DNA of 58,186 nucleotides, taken from assembly GCA_031430645.1 (NCBI GenBank), contig JANPBY010000113.1:1-58186 (forward strand), given 5' to 3'. Below the pieces are notes generated by a model. The model did no database searches. It was not told the DNA's origin and saw nothing but the letters and a program-made list of their open reading frames with translations. Shown here one piece after another: positions 27,022 to 34,515 of this stretch. Each line of letters opens with the position of its first letter. The stretch's first letter is position 1. Origin of the DNA: JANPBY01 sp031430645 (GTDB taxonomy: Bacteria > Actinomycetota > Actinomycetes > DATJPE01). Both the position numbers and the translations under genes were made by a program.

Positions 27022-27561
27022 GTGTTGCTGCGAAACGTACGAGCCGACGACCTCGACGCCTACGTCGCGATGCGCTGCGACCCGGTGATGATGGCCGAGC
27101 TCGGCGGACCGTTCTCCCTCGACGGGATCGAGGCCAAGGTCCAACGGGACGTGGCTGAGACCGCCGCGGACATGAGTTGGATCCTGATGATCCAGCCCGA
27201 TGATGGTGACCCGTCAACCATCGCGGGCAGCGTCGTGCTGTGGTCGCAGGAAGATGAGGGCGAGGCGCACAGCGAGATCGGCTGGATGGTCCTGCCCGAG
27301 TTCCAAGGACAGGGCCTGGCAAAAGCGGCCGTGCGCCTTGTGCTGGAGCGCGGCCACGAAGACGGCCGATGGGGACCGATCCACGCGTTTCCTGGTGTGA
27401 CGAACGGCCCGTCCAACGGCATCTGCCGGTCGCTGGGCTTCACCCTCCTCGGGGAGGAACACATCCTCGCGATGGATGACCGTCCGATGACGGCGAACCA
27501 CTGGGTCCTTCACCCGTCGGACGACCTTCCCCCAGACAGGGCGCAGAGCACCGGCCGTTAG
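27022..27561 (+). CDS. GNAT-family N-acetyltransferase (RimJ/RimL type)
   Basis: A 179-residue acetyltransferase. The acetyl-CoA site is visible in IGWMVLPEFQGQGLAKAAVRLVLERG (motif A, Q/R-x-x-G-x-A), followed by NGPSNGICRSLGFTLLGEE (motif B). GTG start with a strong AGGAGGT 8 nt upstream, 13 nt after the previous stop, so it is probably in the same transcript as the cupredoxin/membrane pair. Substrate unknown. The stop codon overlaps the convergent stop of the next gene by 3 bp. Confidence 0.85.
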   Translation: MLLRNVRADDLDAYVAMRCDPVMMAELGGPFSLDGIEAKVQRDVAETAADMSWILMIQPDDGDPSTIAGSVVLWSQEDEGEAHSEIGWMVLPEFQGQGLAKAAVRLVLERGHEDGRWGPIHAFPGVTNGPSNGICRSLGFTLLGEEHILAMDDRPMTANHWVLHPSDDLPPDRAQSTGR

Positions 27562-28040
27562 GGGATCCCGTCGTCCGGTTCGAGGACGACCACCGGTGTC
27601 TCGGTCGACCGCAGGCCGGCATACCCGTCGAGCTTGGCATCCACCTCGGCCCAGCGCTCCCACAGCCGACCGCGCTCCTCCCCAACGGCGGCGCGTGCGC
27701 GCACTGTGCGGGGTTGCTGATGTGCCAGTCGAACGAAGGCATCCGGGTGCGCCTCGAGGTTGAGCCACCAGGCGGGATGGCCCTCGTCCCAGCCGTTCAT
27801 CGCGAGCGCGACGAGGTTGGGACCGTCCTCGAGGTAGCCGATGATGACGCTACGTTCTTGCCCCGACTTCCGCCCGATGGTCGTGAGGCGCAGCGCACCC
27901 CAGCCGCGCTTGTTTGATGGGGTCCACAGGAATCGACCGCCGCTAAGCCGATAGAGCGCCCGATGAGCTCGCCAGGCCCCGTGCACGAACCAGGGCGGTG
28001 GGACCTTCGGCGGTCGGGTTGACGCACCGTCCATAGCCAC
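27558..28040 (-). CDS. Deazaflavin (F420)-dependent nitroreductase-family protein
   Basis: A 160-residue Ddn-family protein of the split-barrel fold. Hallmarks are RLTTIGRKSGQERSVIIGYLEDGPNLVALAMNGWDEGHPAWWLNLEAHPDAFV, where the GRKSG loop and WWLNL segment belong to the F420-binding pattern. Such proteins reduce quinones, nitro compounds or other acceptors with F420H2. GTG 28040 (or ATG 28034) follows GGAGAGG. Convergent stop overlap with the upstream GNAT gene leaves no room for a terminator between them. Confidence 0.85.
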   Translation of the reverse strand: MAMDGASTRPPKVPPPWFVHGAWRAHRALYRLSGGRFLWTPSNKRGWGALRLTTIGRKSGQERSVIIGYLEDGPNLVALAMNGWDEGHPAWWLNLEAHPDAFVRLAHQQPRTVRARAAVGEERGRLWERWAEVDAKLDGYAGLRSTETPVVVLEPDDGIP

Positions 28041-28076
28041 AGCCTCTCCATCGCCGACCCTGCCACGGTAGCCGTC

Positions 28077-28433
28077 TCAGAAACTGGTTCCACTCCGCGC
28101 CATCAGACCGACCAGGACTGCTGCCGCGGCGCCCCAGGCCAGCGCGATGCCGGCACGTCTGCGGGAAGGGCGCGCCAGAAACACGGGCACCCCGACGACA
28201 AGGGCCGCCCCCACGGCAGCTATTCCGAAGGTGTCATCTTCGAGAAGTGGCGGTGGCGTGCGCGGGCAGCGCCCACCGAAGGCGTCGCATCTGCCCACGG
28301 TGAAGGCCAGCAGGATCATGGCCATACCCAGCAGAACGCTGAGGGTGATGGCGACCAAGCGAAGCACCCGCCACCACGGCGGTAGCGGCTTGGCCGGCCC
28401 GGCCGCCTGGTCGCGGCTGCTTGCTTCCACCAT
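28077..28433 (-). CDS. Small membrane protein, unknown function
   Basis: A 118-residue protein with three hydrophobic segments (~25-47, ~70-88, ~95-113), a basic cytoplasm-like loop (PSRRRAG) and a cysteine pair (RCDAFGGRCPRTPPP) in the first outside loop. I do not recognise a family. Same strand as the Ddn-like gene, 36 bp upstream of it, so possibly co-transcribed. Confidence 0.65.
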   Translation of the reverse strand: MVEASSRDQAAGPAKPLPPWWRVLRLVAITLSVLLGMAMILLAFTVGRCDAFGGRCPRTPPPLLEDDTFGIAAVGAALVVGVPVFLARPSRRRAGIALAWGAAAAVLVGLMARSGTSF

Positions 28434-28454
28434 CTGGCCAGGATGCCCTACGCG

Positions 28455-28477
28455 ACCTCCGAGGCACCTCGGGAGGT
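28455..28477. terminator. Hairpin downstream of the YciI-like gene
   Basis: ACCTCCGAGG, a 2-nt loop, then CCTCGGGAGGT: a stem of about ten pairs with one bulged G. It lies 18 bp beyond the stop of the minus-strand YciI-like gene, where a terminator is expected. No U-tract. Confidence 0.55.
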
Positions 28478-28494
28478 ATCAATGTCTCCTTCGA

Positions 28495-28833
28495 TCAGAC
28501 GAGGGGGTCGAACATGATCTCCCGGACCTCCTGTGCGCAGCGACAGGCGCCGGCGAACATGGCAGCCCACTCCAGTGCCTCCTCGCGTGAGGGCACGTCG
28601 AGGATCACGAAGCCGCCAACGACAGCTTTGGTCTCCGGGTACGGATCGTCGGTGACTGACCCGTCGGTGGCCACCATGCTCGCCCGCTGGCTCTCCACCC
28701 CGCCGCCGAAGATCCACACCCCTGCCTCCTGGGCTGCCCGGACCACCGCGTGGGAGGCCTCACCAACGGCGGCGAACTCCTCCTGGGGGAAAGTCATCGA
28801 GCCGTCATCGAAGGAGATCAGGTACCGCGTCAT
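28495..28833 (-). CDS. YciI-family (YCII-related, DGPF) protein
   Basis: A 112-residue ferredoxin-like-fold protein: MTRYLISFDDGSM at the start and DDPYPETKAVVGGFVILDVPSREEALEWA, the usual YCII pattern with a proposed catalytic His/Asp region. Members are small enzymes or domains of uncertain reaction, often near ECF sigma factors. A GGGAG ribosome site precedes the ATG. Monocistronic by context, with a hairpin after it. Confidence 0.85.
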   Translation of the reverse strand: MTRYLISFDDGSMTFPQEEFAAVGEASHAVVRAAQEAGVWIFGGGVESQRASMVATDGSVTDDPYPETKAVVGGFVILDVPSREEALEWAAMFAGACRCAQEVREIMFDPLV

Positions 28834-28993
28834 CCCATAACTCCCTATGTCCCAGCGGCCTCTCCCGGCCGCCGCGCACTTCTTCCACGACCCCGCACAT
28901 CATTGCGGTTCCAGCGTGGCTTGGGCCGAGTCAGCACGCTAGGCACGTCCAGCTCTTCTCAAGATGGGGATTCTGCGTCCCGATCATGCTCAC

Positions 28994-29533
28994 GTGACGA
29001 CCCAAACTGCTCCCGTCCCGTGCGAGTCAGTGGAGACGATCGAGAATTCAAGCCGACGGGTCGGCCTCATCGTTCTCGTCCTTCTGGTGATCACCGCAAC
29101 CATCGCCGCCGGACTGGGCTACCGCGCCTCCCAGACTGACTACCCACCGACGTATTCGAGCGATCAGCTGCAGGCCATGGCTGCCCTGACATTGCCCTCT
29201 CAATTCGAGCGGGTCGACTCGACCTGGAGCTGTGTGTCCAGCGAAGCCAACGCATGCTTCACCTCATCGCTGACTGGCCTTGACGCCGTCGAGGCTCTGG
29301 TGAGCACGATGGGCGCGAAGGCGTACACGACCTGGCCTGGCCGTGGTGGCAACCCGGCGCACTACAACTTCTGCACGACCGTCGCGGCGGCCCCAGCGTC
29401 CGTAGTCGTCTCAGCTCTTCCCACGAATGCCGTCGAGCAGGGGGGCAGCTGGGTCGTGCCTCCTGGCCAAGAGCCGACGTTCGACGGCAGCGCAGTCGAC
29501 GTCTACCTCACGGGAACGGGCACCTGCCCTTAG
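28994..29533 (+). CDS. Membrane-anchored hypothetical protein
   Basis: A ~179-residue protein with an N-terminal membrane helix (RVGLIVLVLLVITATIAAGLGY) and an extracytoplasmic domain carrying four cysteines (WSCVSSEANACF, NFCTT and the terminal TCP), which could make two disulfides. I chose the GTG at 28994; an ATG at 28964 is possible. No family recognised. It is flanked by ~160 bp upstream with nothing recognisable and 327 bp of mostly gene-free DNA downstream. Confidence 0.6.
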   Translation: MTTQTAPVPCESVETIENSSRRVGLIVLVLLVITATIAAGLGYRASQTDYPPTYSSDQLQAMAALTLPSQFERVDSTWSCVSSEANACFTSSLTGLDAVEALVSTMGAKAYTTWPGRGGNPAHYNFCTTVAAAPASVVVSALPTNAVEQGGSWVVPPGQEPTFDGSAVDVYLTGTGTCP

Positions 29534-29860
29534 CTACGGGTGGCTGCTCCATCGACGAGCGCCTGGCGTCTATGTCTTCGACGACGTAACGACGCCAATG
29601 CCTCGCTGGTCTTACTTGCTGTGGCCGTTGGGGTTTGGCCAGCCGCCCTGGACTTACGAGTCGCCCCCAATGGTCGTCCCAGGCTCCGCTGCGCGTCAGC
29701 GGCGTTGGTGGCGTAGGCCCAGGTCGGCGAGGTGGCGTTTGAGGGCCTGTCCGGCTTCGCCGGGTGTCTTGCCCTCGGCGAGGGCACTAGCCGTCTCCTA
29801 GCACTCCATTGCCGGTCGCCGCGGCCGGGACCCGATCGATAGCGAAGCACTTATGCGCGG
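29534..29860. other. Gene-poor interval of 327 bp
   Basis: No convincing complete gene on either strand. The only coding-like signal is a short minus-strand frame at 29696-29797 described separately. No clear terminator or tandem repeat was found. Confidence 0.5.
29696..29797 (-). pseudogene. Possible C-terminal remnant of an IS110-like transposase
   Basis: A 33-codon open stretch reads ...AEGKTPGEAGQALKRHLADL... before its stop. The EGKT-x-x-EA-x-x-x-LKR-x-L pattern resembles the C-terminal end of IS110-family transposases (GKT-REA-LRCLKR-HLA). It is bounded upstream by a stop and has no start. The similarity is from memory and short, so this is tentative. Confidence 0.25.
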
Positions 29861-30211
29861 CTACTCCGTGTCGCTGATCGTGCGAGTCAGCAACGCCCGG
29901 GCAACCTCGCTGCCTTCTTCCGCAAGCCGCTGCAGCGTGGCGGCGTCACCCATCTCCGACGCGATTGTGGCTCGCTGGTCCACCGCCGACATGATGCCGT
30001 TGTCGATCAGATACTCCAACGTCTCAAGGTCGCCCTTCTCAGCGGCCCGCTTCGCCAGCAGGTCGCCCGCAGACTGGTTCCCGGCGTCGATGAGGTACTT
30101 CAACGTCTCGACATCCCCATCCGCGGCCGCGAGGTGAGCGAGTCGATCCGCCGCTTCCTCGTTTCCGTCCTCGACCAACTGACGAAGGACGGCCCGATCG
30201 GTTCCGGTCAT
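29861..30211 (-). CDS. Small ankyrin-like repeat protein
   Basis: A 116-residue protein made of three to four helical repeats of ~28-33 residues: GDVETLKYLIDAGNQSAGDLLAKRAAEKGDLETLEYLIDNGIMSAVDQRATIASEMGDAATLQRLAEEG. The spacing and the GDLETLEYLIDNG motif are close to degenerate ankyrin repeats. No catalytic part. The ATG at 30211 is preceded by TACCGT with a 6-nt gap, which fits a leaderless mRNA. Partner unknown. Confidence 0.65.
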   Translation of the reverse strand: MTGTDRAVLRQLVEDGNEEAADRLAHLAAADGDVETLKYLIDAGNQSAGDLLAKRAAEKGDLETLEYLIDNGIMSAVDQRATIASEMGDAATLQRLAEEGSEVARALLTRTISDTE

Positions 30212-30217
30212 GCCGCC

Positions 30218-30223
30218 ACGGTA
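30218..30223 (-). promoter_or_regulatory. -10 element of a leaderless gene
   Basis: TACCGT on the minus strand, 6 nt before the ATG of the ankyrin-like gene. Confidence 0.4.
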
Positions 30224-30345
30224 TGCCCGGAAGGGCGGCTCCGTCGGAGGAAGTGCAGGCGAGTGCAAACGGCACATACTCGCGCCCATGTGGGGCTGAC
30301 GACAGATTCGTTGCTGCTGTGGCGTCGCCGAGGAATCAGAATGAA

Positions 30346-31104
30346 TCAGACGTGAGCCAGTGCGGTCCAAGCCGTGGCATCAGTGTGGAATGCATCGGTA
30401 GGTAGCGCTTGTCGGCACCTGTTACGCAAGGCGTCACGGCCCTCGTCGTCGAGTCCAGCGACGTATGCACCGGCGGGACCAACTCCGAGCGTGAAAGGAT
30501 CCCACCAGTCCTCGAAACTTGGATGCTCGATGTGCACCGTCAACGACAAACTGGTCACGTCGCGCACACCCGCCGCCGCGAACAGTTCCGCAAGGCGGCC
30601 TTCAGCAACGCCTGGAAGGTTGGACTCGTTTGGGGCGGAGGGATCCAAAGAACGCACCACCGACCAGAACGCCGAGAGCGGGCCTTTATCTCCCGCGTGA
30701 TCCCAGACGCTTGCTGCCACAACTCCGCCGGGAACAGCAGTGCGGGCCATCTCAGTGATACCGCGCACTGGATCGGTCATGAAGTGAACGACCAACTGAG
30801 CCAGGACGGCATCGAATGACTCGTCCGGAAACGGCAAGGACTCGGCCCCCGAAAGTTGCACGTCCATCGACGGGTATGCGGTTCGGACCACCTCGACGAA
30901 GGACTCTGAGGGGTCGACTGCAGACACCCCATCCACACCGACACGGTTCACCAACAAGGACGTCAAGGCCCCGGACCCGCAGCCGACATCCAGAACCCGC
31001 TGGCCGGACTCGATGCCCACCAGTTCGACGAACTGCTCAGCCAACGGCCGGGAGAACCGGCCCATGAACTGACCGTATGCGTCTGCACTCACCTCGAACG
31101 ACAC
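30346..31104 (-). CDS. Class I SAM-dependent methyltransferase
   Basis: A ~252-residue methyltransferase of the UbiE/Methyltransf_11 type. SAM-binding motif I is VLDVGCGSGALTSLLV; motif II/III regions are VSAVDPSESFVEVVR and ESLPFPDESFDAVLAQLVVHFM; post-motif PGGVVAASVWDHAG is typical. GTG 31104 gives the natural N-terminus VSFEVSADAYGQFMGRFS; an upstream TTG at 31137 is unlikely. Substrate cannot be inferred. Confidence 0.85.
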   Translation of the reverse strand: MSFEVSADAYGQFMGRFSRPLAEQFVELVGIESGQRVLDVGCGSGALTSLLVNRVGVDGVSAVDPSESFVEVVRTAYPSMDVQLSGAESLPFPDESFDAVLAQLVVHFMTDPVRGITEMARTAVPGGVVAASVWDHAGDKGPLSAFWSVVRSLDPSAPNESNLPGVAEGRLAELFAAAGVRDVTSLSLTVHIEHPSFEDWWDPFTLGVGPAGAYVAGLDDEGRDALRNRCRQALPTDAFHTDATAWTALAHV

Positions 31105-31140
31105 GTTGGCTATGTTGCCCGGTGAGCCGCCTTCCAACAG

Positions 31141-31153
31141 GTGCTATCAGCAC
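31141..31153. promoter_or_regulatory. Short dyad upstream of the methyltransferase
   Basis: GTGCT-ATC-AGCAC, a perfect 5-bp dyad with a 3-bp centre in the divergent gap between the methyltransferase and the alpha/beta hydrolase genes. It may be an operator; no other support. Confidence 0.25.
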
Positions 31154-31255
31154 ATCGGCTCGGCACGCAGTACGTCTCCGGCACCTGCGCCAAGTGGCCG
31201 TCCCGGCTGACCTTGGAGGGTTGTCTTCTCCCCGACGCGAGAGGACACTCCTCGC

Positions 31256-32125
31256 ATGTCCGGGCGGCGAGCGGCTCGCGCGTTAGTTGGCGGAGCCTTG
31301 TGGGGCATGCTCATCGCGGGGTGCGCGAGCGCGACAGGTCCCGGTGCGCCTTCCCCATCCGTCAGCAGCTCCGCGGCCTCCAACTCTGGTTCACCCGAGC
31401 TAGTGGTCGAGGTATTCATGCCCCCCGGAGTCGCGGGCTCGGGAGAGACGGTCCCCGTCGTCGTCCTAGTTCCCGGTGGGCGCTGGCTATCGGCCGACCC
31501 CTCTGGGCTGGAGCCGCTCGCCGAGGCGCTCGCCAAGTCAGGGTCTGCGGTCGTGACGACGACGTACCGAACCGAGGGGGATGGGGCCAGCTTCCCGGTG
31601 CCTCTCCAGGATGTCGTCTGCGCCGTAGACCAGGCGACCCAGACGGTTGCCGAGAGCGGCGTGACCCCCGGCAAGGTCGTGCTCGTCGGGCACTCGGCCG
31701 GGGCCCATCTAGCCGCGCTCGCCGCACTCGTCGGTGACCAGTACCAGGATGGGTGTTCGAGCCCACCGGTCACCGTCGACGGCTTCATCGGTCTGGCAGG
31801 GCCTTACGACATCGTGTCAGTTGCCGATCTTGCCACCGGTCTGGTCGACACCACCCCGACCGAGGACCCCGAGACGTGGCGGGCCGCCAACCCCATGGCT
31901 CAGGTCACCGCCCGGCCCGACCTACCCGTGCTGCTCATCCACGGGACGGCGGACACAGAGGTCGCCCCGGCGTACTCGAAGTCCTTCGCTGCGGCGCTCG
32001 AAGCCGCGGGACACGAGGTGGCCTTGCTGGTCCTCCCTGGTGTCGACCACTTCGCCGTCGCCCAGGCAGCCAACGCTGCCGACCCGCTGCAGCGGTTCGT
32101 GGCGGGCCTCGCCGTCGAGGATTGA
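31256..32125 (+). CDS. Secreted alpha/beta-hydrolase lipoprotein
   Basis: A 289-residue lipoprotein: signal peptide with lipobox MLIAGCAS (Cys ~23), a Ser-rich linker, then an alpha/beta-hydrolase (esterase/lipase, BD-FAE-like) domain. The nucleophile elbow is LVGHSAGAHLAALAAL; the Asp is in LLIHGTADTEVAPAYS and the His in GVDHFAVAQ. The oxyanion segment is PGGRWLSA where HGGxW is common, so the first His is replaced. Probably an exported carboxylesterase anchored to the membrane. Confidence 0.85.
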   Translation: MSGRRAARALVGGALWGMLIAGCASATGPGAPSPSVSSSAASNSGSPELVVEVFMPPGVAGSGETVPVVVLVPGGRWLSADPSGLEPLAEALAKSGSAVVTTTYRTEGDGASFPVPLQDVVCAVDQATQTVAESGVTPGKVVLVGHSAGAHLAALAALVGDQYQDGCSSPPVTVDGFIGLAGPYDIVSVADLATGLVDTTPTEDPETWRAANPMAQVTARPDLPVLLIHGTADTEVAPAYSKSFAAALEAAGHEVALLVLPGVDHFAVAQAANAADPLQRFVAGLAVED

Positions 32126-32212
32126 CGGCCCCGGCCCCGTTCAGGGCATGTGGGAGGGCATGGGGCGGTCAGGCATGCGAGTGATACGCCGGATACTGCC
32201 CGGCTGGTGTTA

Positions 32213-32430
32213 GACGGCTGTGTCCCATTGGTCGGGGTTCCAAAGGTCGGGTTGGAGGCTGCGGGGTCGTGTGGTGTCCTTCGCATTGACACGGGGGGGC
32301 ATCACAGCCGAGATACATGCACCCCCCGTCATGAGCGTCCAGGGCGCGTCGGCGGGCACCGGTGAAGGTGCGGGCCGGCGCGGCCGGGGCGTGGGCGCTG
32401 GTGGCGGGGTCCGCGTTGTGCCGGGGCAGG
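32213..32430 (-). pseudogene. Remnant of a DUF222/13E12-type HNH endonuclease
   Basis: One minus-strand frame reads ARTFTGARRRALDAHDGG, then CMYLGCDAPPCQCEGHH: the start of the HNH domain of the actinobacterial DUF222/13E12 family (C-x4-C, then C-E-x-HH). The expected remainder (the second half of the HNH fold and the DUF222 domain) is missing, and similarity fades soon after the HH. A decayed fragment fused downstream of a truncated epimerase. Confidence 0.6.
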
Positions 32431-32470
32431 TCCGGCTTGCCTGCCATCCGGCCTTCGCTTCGCTCGACCT

Positions 32471-32785
32471 CCCGCCAGGCAGGCATCGGCTGCCCTCAGT
32501 GCGAATCCGGGAGTCCCCGGCCAACGTGGACGCGAGCAGAGCTCGCGGTCCGAGAGGCGGGATGTGCGTCGCAAGGTTGACCACGACGTCCTGATCGTCC
32601 ATCGCGCGGGTCAGGGCTTCGGTGTCGAAGAGTCCGGCTGACGCCGACCGGGCTCCCAACGCCGCGAGTACGCCGGCTGACGCCGCGGAGCGAGCGAGCC
32701 CGACCACCTCGTGACCGGCCGCCACAAGCGCCCGGACCGCTGGACGTCCGACCACACCTGTTGCGCCGACGACGAAGACCTTCAT
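32471..32785 (-). pseudogene. Truncated NAD-dependent epimerase/dehydratase
   Basis: The first ~105 residues of an SDR-type epimerase are intact: MKVFVVGATGVVGRPAV (Rossmann GxxGxxG), AAGHEVVGLARS, and VVVNLATHIPPLG followed by DSRIRTEGSR. Similarity then stops and the frame runs into the HNH remnant; the catalytic YxxxK half is missing. The ATG overlaps the HAD stop (ATGA), so the gene was once the last member of the phosphotransferase-HAD operon. Interrupted by an insertion or deletion near 32470. Confidence 0.65.
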
Positions 32786-33441
32786 GTTGCGAGCTGCCTG
32801 CCGAACAGGACTTCGAGCTCGGCAGCCGTTGTGGCATAGGAAGAATGCAGCACACCGACCATCCCGAGATCGACGGCCGCGGCGACATTGGGGCGGAGGT
32901 CGTCGACAAACACGCAGGAGCCGGCCACGAGTCCGAGCAGGTCCAAGGTGTGGTGGAAGATGCGCGGCTCCGGCTTTCGCATGCCTACCTCCCCAGAGAT
33001 CACCACCGCATCGAACATGTCCGCCCAGCCATCGCGGGGATAGTCGTTGCCCCACGAGTTCGACAGCAAGGCCGTACGGATCCCCGCGGCGTGCGCGCGA
33101 TGCATCAGGCCGACCATGTCGGGAGCATGCTCGAAGCGATCGAACATCCGCTCAAGCAAACCCGCAGCCACCACCGGGCCGCCGGATCGGGTCTGCAACT
33201 GCTCGGCGAGCCGCTCCTCGAAGTCGGGAACCTCAAGCTCGCCCCGCTCGAGGGCATGCGCGGGGTTCCAGCGAGCCTCGGCGCCACCGGCGACGCCCAG
33301 CCACCGTCGCATGACGTCGCGGAAATGACTGAAGTCGATGTCATCGGCAGCCGCCCACGAGGCCATCGCCTCATCGAGTGGACTCGTGAGGACGCCACCC
33401 CAGTCGACGATGAGCCCGACGAGAGCCCGACTGTCAGACAC
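32782..33441 (-). CDS. HAD-family hydrolase
   Basis: A ~219-residue HAD superfamily protein. Motif I is unusual (LIVDWGGVLTSP: DWGG in place of DxD), motif II is LLSNSWG, motif III GMRKPEPRIF and motif IV FVDDLRPN. The missing second Asp of motif I suggests weak or altered phosphatase activity; ACAD10-type HAD domains share the DWGGV form, as I recall. GTG 33441 overlaps the stop of the phosphotransferase gene by 8 bp. Confidence 0.85.
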   Translation of the reverse strand: MSDSRALVGLIVDWGGVLTSPLDEAMASWAAADDIDFSHFRDVMRRWLGVAGGAEARWNPAHALERGELEVPDFEERLAEQLQTRSGGPVVAAGLLERMFDRFEHAPDMVGLMHRAHAAGIRTALLSNSWGNDYPRDGWADMFDAVVISGEVGMRKPEPRIFHHTLDLLGLVAGSCVFVDDLRPNVAAAVDLGMVGVLHSSYATTAAELEVLFGRQLAT

Positions 33442-34477
33442 CCGCGACCTCCCGTGCATGGCTGAGGAGCTGGGGAACGCCGACGTCGAGGGTTCCGAAG
33501 AAGGGATCTTCGCTCATGCCCGCGAGCCATCGGTGGTGGCTCGCCTCGAGCAAGATGGCGAGCTTCCACAGCGCGAGCGTCACGAACCATCGAGTGTCCC
33601 CGGCCTCCCGGCCGGTCGCGGACTCCCAGGCGCTCACTAGCTCGGCCCTCGTTGGGAACCCACCAGCCAGAGTTGGTGACATGCCAAGAGGAACGACTTC
33701 GCCAGGCTCCGGCCAGAACGACAACAGGTAGCCGAGGTCAGCCCGCGGGTCGCCGACAGTGGCCATCTCCCAGTCGATGACGACCCGCACCCGCGCGGTG
33801 GCCGGGTCGACGATCACGTTGTCGAGCTTGTAGTCACCGTGCACGACAGTTGCCGCGACCGGTTCGGGCGGATGGTCTGTGAGCCAGTCCCGGAGCACGT
33901 CGTAGTCCGGCAGGTCCCGTGCCCGCCCACCGGCAGCAGCCACAGCGGTCTGGACCCCCTCGCGCTGAGCAGTCCAACGCGAGAGCTGGCGCGCGAGGTA
34001 GCCGTCCGGTCTACCGATGCCGGCCACCACGAACGGCTCCGGGTCGACCTGATGGAGCTCGGACAGTGCCGCCACCAGGTCCAGCCCCAGCGCGTGTCTC
34101 TGCTCCCCACCGAGCCAGTCCGGCACGTCCTCGCGCACCACCTCACCCTCGACGCGCTCCATGACGTAGAACGGCGCCCCGAGGATCGCCTGGTCATCGC
34201 AGGCCGCCACCACCCGCGGCACCCGAACGTCCTGGTCCCGCAGCAGGCTGAGCACCCGGAACTCGCGCAGCACGTCGTGCGCGGTAGGCAACAAAGGACC
34301 GGCCGGCGGACGGCGAAGGACGTACGGCGGGGCGCCGGCGCGGGCCAGGCTGAACGTCAGGTTGCTGTGACCCGCACCCAGAACCGCGGCGTCGAGTGGG
34401 CCGTCCCCGCCAAGGCGCGCGTCCGCCCACGACAGGAACGCCTGACCTCCCAGCGCAGCACGCGGATCGGAGGCCAC
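33434..34477 (-). CDS. Aminoglycoside-phosphotransferase-like kinase (ACAD10/11 APH type)
   Basis: A 347-residue APH/choline-kinase-fold protein: nucleotide-binding start GHSNLTFSLARAGAPPYVLRRPP, catalytic loop VVHGDYKLDNVIVDP (Brenner motif HxDxxxxN) and metal site VIDWEMATVGDPRADLGYLL. This subfamily matches the kinase domain of animal ACAD10/ACAD11 and occurs in actinobacterial fatty-acid operons. Next to the HAD gene it recreates the HAD-APH part of ACAD10; those proteins process 4-hydroxyacyl-CoAs by phosphorylation. No acyl-CoA dehydrogenase gene is adjacent here. Confidence 0.85.
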   Translation of the reverse strand: MASDPRAALGGQAFLSWADARLGGDGPLDAAVLGAGHSNLTFSLARAGAPPYVLRRPPAGPLLPTAHDVLREFRVLSLLRDQDVRVPRVVAACDDQAILGAPFYVMERVEGEVVREDVPDWLGGEQRHALGLDLVAALSELHQVDPEPFVVAGIGRPDGYLARQLSRWTAQREGVQTAVAAAGGRARDLPDYDVLRDWLTDHPPEPVAATVVHGDYKLDNVIVDPATARVRVVIDWEMATVGDPRADLGYLLSFWPEPGEVVPLGMSPTLAGGFPTRAELVSAWESATGREAGDTRWFVTLALWKLAILLEASHHRWLAGMSEDPFFGTLDVGVPQLLSHAREVAGV

Positions 34478-34515
34478 CCGCCGATCCTAGGAGCCCACCG
34501 ACTCCCGGCGAGCGG

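Noticed and set aside
27558..27561. Overlapping convergent stop codons of the GNAT and Ddn-like genes as a special signal
   Set aside because: A 3-bp overlap without a hairpin; ordinary compact gene ends.
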